Below, piece after piece: positions 8,532-17,800 of a DNA stretch of 64,000 bases. Both the position numbers and the translations under genes were made by a program. The notes beneath the pieces were generated by a model. That model was not told the origin of the DNA, did no database searches, and saw only the letters and a program-made list of their open reading frames with translations. Numbering within the stretch: the first letter of the stretch is position 1; the number at the start of each line of letters is the position of its first letter. Origin of the DNA: Streptomyces sp. TBY4 (GTDB lineage: Bacteria; Actinomycetota; Actinomycetes; Streptomycetales; Streptomycetaceae); the NCBI RefSeq assembly GCF_024213195.1, contig NZ_JANAVF010000021.1, positions 1 to 64,000 of the forward strand, given 5' to 3'.

Positions 8532-9114
8532 GGGGGGCTCGGGGGGGGGAGGCCTGGGGCCGGGGCCTGGGCCTGGCCTGGGCCTGGCCTGGGCCTGGGC
8601 CTGGGCCTGAGCTGGGGCCTGGGCCAGGGCCAGAGGCTTAGGCCAGGACCAGGGCCGGGGACTTGAGCCAAGGCCGGGGGCCTGCCTGCCGGAGGCTTGA
8701 GTCGAGGCCGGGGCCTACCGGGGGGCTGGGGCCTGGGTCGGGGGCTTGAGCCGAGGCCGGGCGCCGGAGGGCCTGCCGGAGGCCGGAGCCAGGTCTGGGG
8801 GCTTGAGCCGAGGCCGGGCGCCGGAGGGCCTGCCGGAGGCCGGAGCCAGGTCTGGGGGCCTGAGCCGAGGCCGGGGGCCTGCCTGCTGGGGGCTTGAGTC
8901 GAGGCCGGGGCCTGCCGGGGGCCGGGGCCTGGGTCGGGGGCCTGCCGGGGGTCGGGGCAAGGAGCTTGAGCCAAGGCCGGGGGCTTGAGCCAAGGCCGGG
9001 GGCTTGAGCCAAGGCCGGGGGCGGGGCCAAGGCCGGTGGCCTGCTGGGGGCTTGAGCCCAGGCCGGGGGCCGGGGCCAGGGCTCGGCCTGGGTCCGGGGT
9101 CGGGGGGCCGCTCC
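8532..9114. repeat. G-rich low-complexity repeat field, no gene
   Basis: About 580 bp between the GH31 stop and the Nudix stop. The first part (about 8562-8640) is a hexamer array of GGGCCT/GGCCTG. The rest is built from variants of GGGGGCTTGAGCCGAGGCCG, recurring roughly every 18-60 bp. G is strongly enriched on the plus strand, with many runs of four or more G, so G-quadruplexes are possible. Open reading frames here are consequences of the base bias; I see no start with a ribosome site and no recognisable protein. Confidence 0.8.
8740..8853. repeat. 57-bp tandem repeat, two exact copies
   Basis: The unit starts GGGGGCTTGAGCCGAGGCCG at 8740 and recurs at 8797; a diverged third copy begins at 8854. 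Unit length is 57 bp and the two full copies appear identical, which indicates recent slippage or recombination inside the G-rich field. Confidence 0.8.
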
Positions 9115-9633
9115 TCAGGTCGTAGGCGTGTATCGGCCCTCGAACCATGCTCTGGCGGCTTCCGTGTGGAGCGGGAACGCCAGTTGTTCCGGGGCGCGCA
9201 GGACGTGCCAGCCGGTGGTCTCGTCCGTCGGGGCCGACACCGGGAGGGAGGCGGCCGGGCGGACGGGCAGCAGGCCGAAGACGAGCAGGTGGCCGCCCGG
9301 GGAGCTGAGGGTGTCGGCGAGGGCAACCTCCGAGGCCGGGGCGTGGATACCGGTCTCCTCGCGGAGTTCGCGGACGACCGACTCGCGCCAGTCCTCGCCG
9401 AAGTCCATGAAACCGCCGGGCAGGGCGATGCCGCCGAGGGCGGGCTCGATGGTGCGGGTGATGACCACCAGACCGGTGCCGAGCTCGTCCTCGACGGGGA
9501 GCAGCGCGACGGCGACCGGGAGGGGGTTGCGGTAGGCGACCGCTCCGCACGACGGGCAGGTGCGGGGCCAGTCGGCCGAATCGAACAGGGCTCCACAGGT
9601 GGAGCAGTGCGAGTCCTTCAGGTGCGCCGGCAT
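9115..9633 (-). CDS. Nudix hydrolase with N-terminal zinc ribbon
   Basis: 172 residues. Residues about 9-33 form a zinc ribbon (CSTCG and CPSCG). The Nudix box follows as GGFMDFGEDWRESVVRELREETGI, matching G-x5-E-x7-RE-x2-EE-x-G completely, so it should hydrolyse a nucleoside diphosphate linked to another moiety. The zinc ribbon plus Nudix layout resembles NudC-like or ADP-ribose type enzymes, but substrate is not decided. Start ATG 9633 faces the VanX-like gene with only about 25 bp between them, so both probably use overlapping or leaderless promoters. Confidence 0.88.
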   Translation of the reverse strand: MPAHLKDSHCSTCGALFDSADWPRTCPSCGAVAYRNPLPVAVALLPVEDELGTGLVVITRTIEPALGGIALPGGFMDFGEDWRESVVRELREETGIHAPASEVALADTLSSPGGHLLVFGLLPVRPAASLPVSAPTDETTGWHVLRAPEQLAFPLHTEAARAWFEGRYTPTT

Positions 9634-9656
9634 GCGGCGATGGTATGCCAAGGGAC

Positions 9657-11093
9657 ATGCGGATGGCGGTCGTTGCGGGATGGGTGGGCACGCTGGCGGT
9701 GGTGGCGGCAGTGGCCGCACCGGGGGCGGCGGGCGATGCCGGGGCGGTGGCTGTGGCCGGGTCGGCGGGCCGTGCCGGGTGGCAGGCCGCGCCGGGAGCT
9801 GCGGGCCGGGCCGGAGCGGAGGCCGCGGCGAGGCCGGCCGGTCGGGACCGAGCGGAGGCCTCCCCCGGAGAGGCCGACAGCGCCGGGAGGGAGCCCCTGC
9901 CTGGATCGACAGGCCGGGCCGGAGCCGAGGCCGCGGCGAGGCCGGCCGGTCGGGACCGAGCGGAGGCCGCGCAGGGAGAGGCGGGCAGCGCCGGGACGGA
10001 GGCCCTGGCTGGATCGGCAGGCCGTGCCGGGGCGGAGGCCGCATCGGCTGCGGCGGGCCGGGCCGAAGCGGAGGCCGCGCCGAGGCCGGCCGGTCGGGAC
10101 CGAGCGGAGGCCTCCCCCGGAGAGGCCGGCAGCGCCGGGAGGGGGCTCCTGCCTGGATCGACAGGCCGGGCCGGAGTCGAGGCCGCGCCTGGATCGGAAA
10201 GCCACACCTGGGCTGAGGCCACGGGGTCGGCGGACAGCGCCGGAGCCGAGGTCGCGCACGTAGAGGTGGGCCGTGCCTGGGCGGAGGCCACGGCGGTGGG
10301 CCGCGCCCGGACCGAGGCCGCGGCGGTGGGGAGCGCCGGGGCGGAGGCTGCGCCAGGTGCGGCGGGCGGTGTCGGAGCGGTGGCCGCCGATGGGGCGGCG
10401 GGGCGGGACGGAGGTGAGGGCGTCGGTGGGGCGGTGGGGCGTCGTGGGGTGGAGGTTGGGGGGAGGTCGGTTGGTGGTGGGTTTGTTGTTGTTGCTGAGG
10501 TGGATGGGAGTTTGGGGCAGGACATGCGGTATGCCACGGAGCGGAATTTCACCGGGGCGGTCGTGGAGGGGTATGAGGAGCCTGTGTGTCTGCTTGCCCG
10601 GGACGCCGCCGAGGCGTTGCGGCGGGCGCAGCGGGAGGTGTTGCGCCGTGGGTATTCGCTGCTGGTGTACGACTGCTACCGGCCGCAGCGGGCCGTCGAC
10701 CGGTTCGTGCGGTGGGCGCGGGACGGGGCGGACCAGCGGACCAAGGCGGAGTTCTATCCGGAGGTGGAGAAGGGGCGGCTGATTCCGGAGGGGTACATCG
10801 CCGAGAGGTCCGGCCACAGCCGGGGCAGCACGGTTGATGTCACCTTGACGGAGCTCGGGCGGGGGCCGCTCGACATGGGGACACCGTTCGACTTCTTCGA
10901 TCCGCTCGCGCATACCGACAGTCCTCGGGTGACGGGTGCGGCCCGGGAGAACCGGGATCTGCTCCGAAGGGTGCTCGGCCGGGAGGGGTTCGTGAACCTG
11001 CCCCAGGAGTGGTGGCATTTCACCTACCGGCCGGAGGCGTTCCCGGACACGTACTTCGATTTCCCGGTCTCTGTCGCCTCGGTGCACCGCTGA
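9657..11093 (+). CDS. D-Ala-D-Ala dipeptidase (VanX/peptidase M15D family) with repetitive N-terminal region
   Basis: Predicted zinc dipeptidase, 478 residues, far longer than the usual 200-250. Residues 1-22 form a signal peptide-like hydrophobic stretch (MAVVAGWVGTLAVVAAVA). Residues about 23-278 are low-complexity Ala/Gly/Arg/Glu with internal 36-residue repeats. The VanX domain follows, with zinc ligands His387 and Asp394 in SGHSRGSTVDV, catalytic Glu451 and ligand His454 in EWWHFTY, and VYDCYRPQRAVDRF. Secretion would place it at the cell wall. ATG 9663 has better spacing from AAGGGA than 9657; 9645 is also possible. No vanH/vanA-like ligase genes are nearby, so peptidoglycan recycling is more likely than glycopeptide resistance. 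Confidence 0.8.
   Translation: MRMAVVAGWVGTLAVVAAVAAPGAAGDAGAVAVAGSAGRAGWQAAPGAAGRAGAEAAARPAGRDRAEASPGEADSAGREPLPGSTGRAGAEAAARPAGRDRAEAAQGEAGSAGTEALAGSAGRAGAEAASAAAGRAEAEAAPRPAGRDRAEASPGEAGSAGRGLLPGSTGRAGVEAAPGSESHTWAEATGSADSAGAEVAHVEVGRAWAEATAVGRARTEAAAVGSAGAEAAPGAAGGVGAVAADGAAGRDGGEGVGGAVGRRGVEVGGRSVGGGFVVVAEVDGSLGQDMRYATERNFTGAVVEGYEEPVCLLARDAAEALRRAQREVLRRGYSLLVYDCYRPQRAVDRFVRWARDGADQRTKAEFYPEVEKGRLIPEGYIAERSGHSRGSTVDVTLTELGRGPLDMGTPFDFFDPLAHTDSPRVTGAARENRDLLRRVLGREGFVNLPQEWWHFTYRPEAFPDTYFDFPVSVASVHR
9804..10166 (+). repeat. 108-bp (36-residue) coding repeats inside the VanX-like gene
   Basis: A unit beginning GRAGAEAAARPAGRDRAEA recurs. Identical DNA starts (GGCCGCGGCGAGGCCGGCCG) lie at 9821 and 9929, 108 bp apart. 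A third close copy at 10073 is offset by 144 bp, which is 108 bp plus an extra 36 bp. The repeats keep the reading frame, so they are translated. Confidence 0.8.
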
Positions 11094-11106
11094 GTACCGT
11101 GCCCGC

Positions 11107-11487
11107 ATGACATTCAGTTCGTACGAGGAGTTCTGGCCCTACTACGTCGCCATGCACTCCCGCGCCGCCACCCGCTGGATCCACCTCACCGGGACCCTCT
11201 CCGGCCTCGCGATCACCGTCTACGGGCTGGCCCGCGGCAGGAAGCGGTACCTCGCCGCGCTCCCCCTGATCGGCTACGGGACGGCCTGGCCGGCGCACTT
11301 CCTGATCGAGCGGAACAACCCGGCCACCTTCGGCAATCCGGGCTGGTCGCTGCGCGGGGACGCGCAGATGATCCGGATGATGCTGGCCGGGCGGGACGCG
11401 GAGCTCGGCGAGATCGCACGGAAGTGGCTCGCCGAGAACCCGTGCGACGAGTGCGCTCCCGGGGGTGCGTTCCCGCTCGTTCCCTGA
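11107..11487 (+). CDS. DUF962 (Mpo1-like) membrane protein
   Basis: 126 residues. It begins with the family hallmark FSSYEEFWPYYVAMHSRAATRWIHLTGT, which contains conserved His residues, followed by two hydrophobic segments and WPAHFLIERNNPATFGNP. Mpo1 of yeast is an iron-dependent dioxygenase of 2-hydroxy fatty acids; activity of bacterial relatives is not known to me. The start is 13 bp after the VanX-like stop, suggesting cotranscription. Confidence 0.85.
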   Translation: MTFSSYEEFWPYYVAMHSRAATRWIHLTGTLSGLAITVYGLARGRKRYLAALPLIGYGTAWPAHFLIERNNPATFGNPGWSLRGDAQMIRMMLAGRDAELGEIARKWLAENPCDECAPGGAFPLVP

Positions 11488-11530
11488 CAGACTTCTGACG
11501 GTTCGTCAGATATCGGGTTCGGGAGGGGTC

Positions 11531-11989
11531 TTGGAACGTACACGCACACCCGTGGTCAGCGGGTGGTTCACCGGGGTCGGTGCGGAGGGCGGGTTCCGCC
11601 TGCTCGGCACCCGGTGCTCCGCCTGCGCCGCCGTGTTCTTCCCGCGCGAGGATGCGTACTGCCGCAATCCGCACTGCCCGGGCGGCGGCGAGCTCGCCGA
11701 GACCCCGCTCTCCCCGCGCGGCCGGGTCTGGTCCTACACCGACGGGCGGTACCGGCCGCCCGCGCCGTACGTGTCCGACCCGGACGCGCCCTGGACCCCG
11801 TACACCCTGGTCGCGGTGGAGCTGGAGGCCGAGGGGATGGTCGTGCTCGGGCAGACCGTGCCCGGGGTGGGCGTCGGCGATCTGGCGGTCGGGATGGAGG
11901 TCGAGGTGGTCGGCGGCGTGCTGAACGAGGATGCCGACGGAACTGTCTGGACCACGTGGCACTTCCGGCCCGCGGGGGTGGAACAGTGA
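11531..11989 (+). CDS. DUF35 OB-fold protein with zinc ribbon (acyl-CoA-associated)
   Basis: 152 residues from TTG 11531, chosen because GGGAGGGG lies 2-10 nt upstream and the family begins near here. A rubredoxin-like zinc ribbon (CSACAAVFFPREDAYCRNPHC) precedes an OB-fold (GRVWSYTDGRY ... PYTLVAVELEAEGMVVLGQ). DUF35 proteins act as partners of thiolase-like enzymes, for example ChsH2/Ltp2 in steroid side-chain removal. The stop overlaps the start of the following thiolase gene by 4 bp (GTGA), strong evidence for translational coupling and a complex. Confidence 0.85.
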   Translation: MERTRTPVVSGWFTGVGAEGGFRLLGTRCSACAAVFFPREDAYCRNPHCPGGGELAETPLSPRGRVWSYTDGRYRPPAPYVSDPDAPWTPYTLVAVELEAEGMVVLGQTVPGVGVGDLAVGMEVEVVGGVLNEDADGTVWTTWHFRPAGVEQ

Positions 11990-13206
11990 GCGCCGACGTC
12001 GCCGTCCTCGGGGCCGGCATGCACCCCTGGGGCAAATGGGGCCGCAGCTTCGTCGAGTACGGGCGGGCCGCCGCGCGGGCCGCGCTCGCCGACGCCGGGC
12101 TGGACTGGACCGACGTGCAGTCCATCGTGGGGGCCGACACCGTGCGGTCCGGGTATCCGGGGTACGTGGCCGGGGCGACCTTCGCCCAGGCGCTGGGGTG
12201 GCAGGGCGCACGTGTGACCAGCGTGTACGCGGCCTGCGCGTCCGGCGCCCAGGCCATCGGCGCGGCCCGGGCGCAGATCCTGGCCGGGCTCGCCGACGTG
12301 GTGCTGGTGGTCGGGGCGGACGCCGCCCCGAAGGGGTTCTTCGCGCCCGCGGGCGGGGACCGGCCGGACGACCCGGACTGGCTGCGCTTCCGGGTCCTGG
12401 GGGCCACGAACCCGGCGTACTTCGCGCTGTACGCCCGGCGCCGGATGGCCCTCTACGGGGACACCGGTGAGGACTTCGCGCAGGTCAAGGTGAAGAACGC
12501 GGCGGCCGGGCTGCTGAACCCGAACGCCCGCTACCGCAAGGCCGTCACGGCCGAAGAGGTGGCCGCCTCGGCGATCGTCGCCGATCCGCTGCGGCTGCTC
12601 GACATCTGTGCCACCTCCGACGGGGGCGCGGCGCTGGTCCTGAGCAGCATGGAATTCGCGCGCTCGCGCGGGGTCCCGGACCCGGTGCGGATCCGGGCCG
12701 TGTCCACGGTGACGCCCACCTATCCCCGTACCGTCCTGGACCTGCCGGACATCGCCACCGACTCGGTGACGGCCGTCGCGGCGGCCCCCGGCTCCTTCCG
12801 GTCCTCGATCGCGCAGGCCGCGTACGAGGAGGCGGGGCTCGGGCCGGACGACCTCTCGCTCGCCGAGGTCTACGACCTGTCCACCGCACTGGAGTTGGAG
12901 TGGTACGAGGACATCGGCCTGTGCGGGGAGGGCGAGGGGGCCAAGCTCGTACGGGAGGGCGCGACCGCGCTCGGCGGGCGGATCCCGGTCAACACCAGTG
13001 GTGGACTGGCCTCGTTCGGGGAGGCGGTGCCGGCGCAGGCCATCGCCCAGGTGTGCGAGCTGACCTGGCAGCTGCGGGGCACGGCCGGGGAGCGGCAGGT
13101 GGCCGGGGCGCGGGCCGGAATCACCGCGAACCAGGGCCTGTTCGGGCACGGGTCGGCGATCGTGGCGGTGCGCTTAGCGGAGGCGCGGGGACGTGCGGGC
13201 CCCTGA
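11986..13206 (+). CDS. Thiolase-like lipid-transfer protein / acetyl-CoA acetyltransferase family
   Basis: 406 residues from GTG 11986. It has a thiolase fold with the N-terminal nucleophile position Cys84 in YAACASGAQAIGAA, and GLFGHGSAIVAVRL at the C-terminus. The canonical second thiolase Cys in CxG is not evident, as in SCP-x/Ltp aldolase-type members. Paired with the DUF35 protein, the best analogy is an acyl-CoA retro-aldolase or thiolase acting on a branched or steroid-like acyl-CoA. No steroid genes lie nearby, so substrate is open. Confidence 0.85.
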   Translation: MSADVAVLGAGMHPWGKWGRSFVEYGRAAARAALADAGLDWTDVQSIVGADTVRSGYPGYVAGATFAQALGWQGARVTSVYAACASGAQAIGAARAQILAGLADVVLVVGADAAPKGFFAPAGGDRPDDPDWLRFRVLGATNPAYFALYARRRMALYGDTGEDFAQVKVKNAAAGLLNPNARYRKAVTAEEVAASAIVADPLRLLDICATSDGGAALVLSSMEFARSRGVPDPVRIRAVSTVTPTYPRTVLDLPDIATDSVTAVAAAPGSFRSSIAQAAYEEAGLGPDDLSLAEVYDLSTALELEWYEDIGLCGEGEGAKLVREGATALGGRIPVNTSGGLASFGEAVPAQAIAQVCELTWQLRGTAGERQVAGARAGITANQGLFGHGSAIVAVRLAEARGRAGP

Positions 13207-13321
13207 GCTGCGGCTGAACAGCGGCTGCTGTCCGGATGCTTGACGGCCCCCAGTGGCGGGTTCACACTCTCTCCACGGTCCCGCGCCGCGACCGGGACCC
13301 CCGGATCCCCCCATGAGAGCT

Positions 13322-13357
13322 GCGGCCCGTACCCCAGTCGGCGGGGGTACGGGCCGC
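13322..13357. terminator. bidirectional terminator, 14-bp perfect stem
   Basis: GCGGCCCGTACCCC (13322-13335) pairs with GGGGTACGGGCCGC (13344-13357) around an 8-nt loop. It sits between the convergent thiolase gene (+) and conservon gene cvnD (-) and should stop transcription from both sides. Confidence 0.8.
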
Positions 13358-13389
13358 CTCCATGTCGCGGCCCGTCCGCGCGGGGTTCC

Positions 13390-14013
13390 CTACGGCGTCG
13401 TCAGGCTCTGGCGGCGGGCCCTGGCCAGGGTCATCGCGTGTTCCACGACCCCCACCAGGACGTCCTTCACCGACTCCCGGTCCCGGGCGTCGCACAGCAG
13501 CACCGGCACCTCGGGAGTGAGGTCCAGGGCCGCCCGTACGGCGACCACCGGGTACCGCTCGGCTCCCTCGAAGCAGTTCACGGCGACCACGAAGGGGATC
13601 TCGCGCCGTTCGAAGTAGTCGATGGCGGCGAAGCAGTCGGAGAGCCGACGGGTGTCCGCGAGGACGACGGCGCCGAGCGAGCCCTGGGCCAGCTCGTCCC
13701 ACAGGAACCAGAAGCGGTCCTGTCCGGGGGTGCCGAACAGGTACAGCACCAGGTCCTCGCGCAGGGTGATGCGCCCGAAGTCCATGGCCACCGTGGTGGT
13801 GCTCTTGCCCTCCACTCCGTGGATGTCGTCGATGGCGCGGCCCGGCTCGGAGAGGCGTTCCTCCGTCCGGAGCGGTCTGATCTCGCTCACCGCACTGACC
13901 AGGGTGGTCTTGCCCACCCCGAAACCGCCCGCGACCAGGATTTTCAGGGTCAGCGGCTCGACCGGCGTCACGGCATGCATGGCGCCGGTGCGGCTAGAGC
14001 GCCCGAAGGCCAT
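13390..14013 (-). CDS. cvnD: Conservon small GTPase-like protein (CvnD)
   Basis: 207 residues. The P-loop GGFGVGKTTL lies at residues 29-38, with a switch/G3-like segment YLFGTPGQDRFWF and VAVNCFEG in the N/TKxD region. It is the last gene of the cvnABCD unit. Family knowledge: CvnD is an MglA/Rab-like ATP/GTP-binding protein that associates with CvnA-C at the membrane in a G-protein-coupled-receptor-like signalling complex. Its start overlaps the cvnC stop by 20 bp, indicating translational coupling. Confidence 0.92.
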   Translation of the reverse strand: MAFGRSSRTGAMHAVTPVEPLTLKILVAGGFGVGKTTLVSAVSEIRPLRTEERLSEPGRAIDDIHGVEGKSTTTVAMDFGRITLREDLVLYLFGTPGQDRFWFLWDELAQGSLGAVVLADTRRLSDCFAAIDYFERREIPFVVAVNCFEGAERYPVVAVRAALDLTPEVPVLLCDARDRESVKDVLVGVVEHAMTLARARRQSLTTP

Positions 14014-14443
14014 CGATCACCTCACGCAGAATGGATTCGTCGGGCAGTTCGGCCGGGGGGACCGGCCGGGTCACGTGCACCAGTTCGTCGTCGACGAGAT
14101 CGCCGATCAGGACGCGTACGACACCGACCGCGAGGTCGAGCTCGGCCGCGAGCTCCGCGACGGACTGCGGGCGGAGCAGGCAGAGCCCGAGGATGTCGGC
14201 GTGTTCCGGGGACAGGGTCGTGTCCCAGACCGGGTCGTCCGCCGCGGCTTCGGCGACCACCAGCGCGATCAGGTCGAGGCGGTGCTGTCCGGCGTGGCTG
14301 GTCCGGCCGCGGGTCATCGCGTACGGACGCACCACCGGGCCCGCTTCGTCGTCGAACCACTGGTCGGTGACGGCGGGGCCCTGCTGGTCGAAGTGGCCGG
14401 GGTGGTCGGGGTGGCCGGGGTAGTCGTGGCCTGGATCGCTCAT
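13994..14443 (-). CDS. cvnC: Conservon DUF742 protein (CvnC)
   Basis: 149 residues from ATG 14443 (MSDPGHDYPGHPDHPG). After a His/Pro/Gly-rich N-terminus comes a DUF742 winged-helix-like domain with RPYAMTRGRT and LVHVTRPVPP near the end. DUF742 proteins couple the roadblock protein to the GTPase in conservons. A GTG/ATG further upstream (14503) would overlap cvnB by about 50 bp and is less likely. Confidence 0.9.
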   Translation of the reverse strand: MSDPGHDYPGHPDHPGHFDQQGPAVTDQWFDDEAGPVVRPYAMTRGRTSHAGQHRLDLIALVVAEAAADDPVWDTTLSPEHADILGLCLLRPQSVAELAAELDLAVGVVRVLIGDLVDDELVHVTRPVPPAELPDESILREVIDGLRAL

Positions 14444-14453
14444 GCCGTACGAC

Positions 14454-14891
14454 TCACCCTCCGGCTGGCAGCCCGGTGCGCGGGGCGGTCGCCAGGTGGT
14501 CACCGACCCGCTTGACCATGAGGGTCATCTCGTACGCGACCTGGCCGACGTCGGAGTCGGCGTCGGCCAGCACGGCCAGGCAGCTCCCGTCGCCGGCCGC
14601 CATGACGAAGAGGAAGGCCTCGTCCAGCTCGACCACGGTCTGGCGGACCCTGCCGGAGTCGAAGTGGCGGCCGACGCCCTTGGCGAGGCTGTGGAAGCCG
14701 GAGGCCACGGCGGCCAGGTGCTCGCTGTCCTCCCGGGTGAGGTCCTTGGAGTTCCCGGTGGGCAGGCCGTCGCCGGAGAGGACCACGGCCTTGCGGATGC
14801 TGGCGACCCGGTCGACGAGCTCGTCGAGGAGCCAGTTGAGCGGGCCGGCGCCACGGCCCCTGGTGTCGTTGCCGGACTGCGGTGCGGTCAT
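14454..14891 (-). CDS. cvnB: Conservon roadblock/LC7 protein (CvnB)
   Basis: 145 residues with one roadblock/LC7 domain: LNWLLDELVDRVASIRKAVVLSGDGLPTG followed by LAAVASGFHSLAKGVGRHF. Such proteins are thought to modulate the CvnD GTPase, as MglB does MglA. The start overlaps the cvnA stop by 4 bp, and the gene is followed by cvnC after 10 bp. Confidence 0.93.
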   Translation of the reverse strand: MTAPQSGNDTRGRGAGPLNWLLDELVDRVASIRKAVVLSGDGLPTGNSKDLTREDSEHLAAVASGFHSLAKGVGRHFDSGRVRQTVVELDEAFLFVMAAGDGSCLAVLADADSDVGQVAYEMTLMVKRVGDHLATAPRTGLPAGG

Positions 14892-17800
14892 CGACCGTCC
14901 CCTTCGTTCTCGAATCCGGGACCGGTGGCGGCAGGGGTGCCGGCCCCGGTCACGGACTGGTGTGGTGCGGTCTGCTCTGACTGTGCGGTCTGGTCGGCCC
15001 AGCCGGTCCGGTCGGCCTGCGCCACCTGCTCCGCCCGCTGCCGGGCGTGGTGGTCGCGGCCCGCGGTCCAGCCACGCTGGAGCGAGGACATGCGCCTGCG
15101 CACGTCCTCGGCGTCGCGGTCGGTCAGCGGGTCGGCGGCGGCTTCGGCGGGTGCCGGGGCCGGGGCGTCCTTGAGCTGGGGCGCGAGGCTGGCCTGGCGG
15201 ATCCGCCGGGGCAGGGCCGCCCCGGCATGGGGTGCCGCGGGGTGCGGTGCCCCGGAGGGCGTCGTCGCGGGAGGCGCCGCCGTGGGGTGCGCCGTGCCGT
15301 TCGGGACCGGGCCCGCCTGCGTCGCGTCCGGGACCGCCGAGACCGGGCGGGGCTCGACGCGGCGGCCGTGCTCGGCCACCAGGGTCGGGGCGGGGCGGCG
15401 GCGCGGGAGCGGGACGGCACCGGGCGAGCGGGCGCCGTCGGGGCGGGCGGATTCCGCGCGGGCGGGCTCCAGGCGGACCGGGCCGGTGGGCGGCAGGGGC
15501 TCCCGCTCGCGGTCGCGGTGGTCGCGGCGGTCACGGCCGCGGTCCCGGTCGTGGCTGCGGCCGGAGTCGCGGTCGCCGAAGCGGGCACCGCCGCGCTCGG
15601 CGGGGGCTTCGGTGGAGCGGTCGCCCTTCCAGAGGCCCGCACGGTCGCCGGAGCCGTCCGCGGTCCGCTCGCCCATGCGGTCCGTGCCGCGATCGCCCTT
15701 GCGGGGAACGCCGCGGTCGGTGTGCGTGCGGGCGGCCGGGCGCAGGCCGAGCAGGGAGTTGCGCGAGATGCCGTTCGGCGGGGTCTCGTCGTCGAGGGTG
15801 GCCATGGCGGGCCGTCCCTTGGCTCCGGAGAAGCCGGTGAGTCCCAGGGCTCCGGCGGGGCCCGCGATGCCCGTGGGGACGTCCTCGGGGGCCGGGACGG
15901 GCTCGTCCAGCCCCAGCATGCCGATCGGGGCCTCCAGCTCGACGGGGCCGCGCAGTTCGGCGCCGGCCGGGAGCAGGCGTTCGGGGCCGCCGGCCTCGGT
16001 GACGGCCTTCGGACCCGTGGATCCGGCCGGGCCGCCGACCGCCCGGCCGCCGGCCAGCCGGATGCCGGTGCCGTTGGTGTCGGGAGCCTCCGTCAGCAGG
16101 GCCGACGGGAGGAAGACCACCGCGGTGGTGCCTCCGTAGGGGCTGATCTGGAGGCGGACCTTGACCTCGTGCCGGTGCGCGAGCCGGCTGACGACGAAGA
16201 GCCCGAGCCGGTCGGTGTCGGAGAGTTCGAACTCGGAGGTCTCGGTGAGCCGGAGGTTCGCGTCGAAGAGCGCCTCCGGGGTCATGCCGAGGCCGCGGTC
16301 GTGGATCTCCAGGGTGAAGCCGTTGGCCACGCGCTCGCCGAGGACCTGGACCGCGGTGTGCGGCGGGGAGAACACGGTCGCGTTCTCCAGGAGTTCGGCG
16401 ATGAGGTGGGTGACGTCGGCGACGGCCGGGCCGGTGATGCCCAGGCGCGGCAGCCGGCGCACCTCGATGCGCTCGTAGTCCTCCACCTCGGCGACGGCGG
16501 CCCGTACGACGTCCATCAGCTGGACGGGCTTGCGCCACTGGCGGGAGGGCGCGACGCCGGAGAGGATCACCAGGCCCTCGGCGTGGCGGCGCATGCGGGT
16601 GGTCATGTGGTCGAGGCGGAAGAGGTCGGCGAGCTCCTCGGTGTCCTCGGTGCGCCGCTCCATGGTGTCGAGCAGGGTGAGCTGGCGGTGCAGCAGCACC
16701 TGGTTGCGGCGGGCGAGGTTGACGAACACCTCGGAGACGCCGCGGCGGAGCTCCGCCTGCTTGACGGCGGCCTCGATGGCAGCGCGCTGGAGGGTGTTGA
16801 GGGCCTGCCCGACCTGGCCGACCTCGTCCTTCTCGTACTCCAGGCGGGGGGCCTCGGTCTCCACGTCCACGTGCTCGCCCGCGGCGAGGCGGCGCATCAC
16901 GCCGGGGAGGCGGATGCCGGAGACCTCGTGGGCCTCCTTGCGGAGCCTCGACAGGTCGCGGATCAGGTCGCGGCCGATGCGCACGGACAGGACGAGGGAG
17001 ACGATGAGGGCGATGAAGCCGAGGACCCCGGCGAGGGCCGCCTGCACCAGGACGTCCATGGCGACGGGCTCGACGCGCTTCTGGTAGCGGTCGCCCGCGG
17101 CGGTGCCCATGACGGCGAGGTCGCCGAGCACCTTGCCGGCGGCCTGGTCCCACTGGGCGGCGGTCACGTTGCGCGGGCTGTGGGTCGGGCCCTGGACGAG
17201 GAATCGTTCCTCCGCCTCGCGCAGGGCGCGGCTCTCCGGGTTGTTCCAGTACTGCTCGAACTGCTCCCGGTCGGCGGCCGGGAGGATCGCGAGGTTGAAC
17301 TCGTAGAGCAGCTTGCGGTTGGCCACGAAGTCGGAGACGTGCCGGATGTCCGCCTGGCTGACGTTGCGGGCGGCGAGGGCCCCGGCGACGAGGGCGTCCT
17401 CGCGCGAGAGCGTCTCGCGGGCCCGGGTGATGCCGACGAGGGCGCGGCCCTGCTTGTCCATCTCCACGTCCTCGAGCGCGTGGAGGTTCATGAGGAAGTC
17501 GTAGCAGGGGTCCACGAGCCGGTTGTAGAGCTCCAGCGCCTGGTTGGTGTCGACGGAGCCGCCGTCCACCGCGCCGCGCAGCGCTCCGATGCTGCGGAAG
17601 GCTTCGAGGATGGAGGTCAGGTGCCGGGCGCTGGCCGGGGAGAGCTCGTCGACGACCTCGGGGTCCTGAGCGTCGGCGGAGATCCGCTCGACCGCCTCGT
17701 CGGTGGCGGTGCGGCTCTTGGCCAGCTCGGTGGTGGCGTTGGAGGCGCGCGGGTCGCCGATGACCACGAGGGTCTGGCGGCGCTCCTTCTGGATGACGCG

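Noticed and set aside
8740..8858. CRISPR array
   Set aside because: The repeats are 57-bp tandem copies with no unique spacers and no cas genes nearby; the field is G-rich slippage sequence.
8715..10552. Long open frames on the minus strand (up to about 880 codons) antisense to the VanX-like gene
   Set aside because: They are Pro/Ala/Arg low complexity made by the extreme GC bias. They overlap conserved coding sequence of the VanX domain and lack ribosome sites.
9657..11093. Vancomycin resistance cassette
   Set aside because: Only the VanX-like gene is present; there is no vanH, vanA-type ligase or VanRS pair, and lone VanX homologues are common in Streptomyces.
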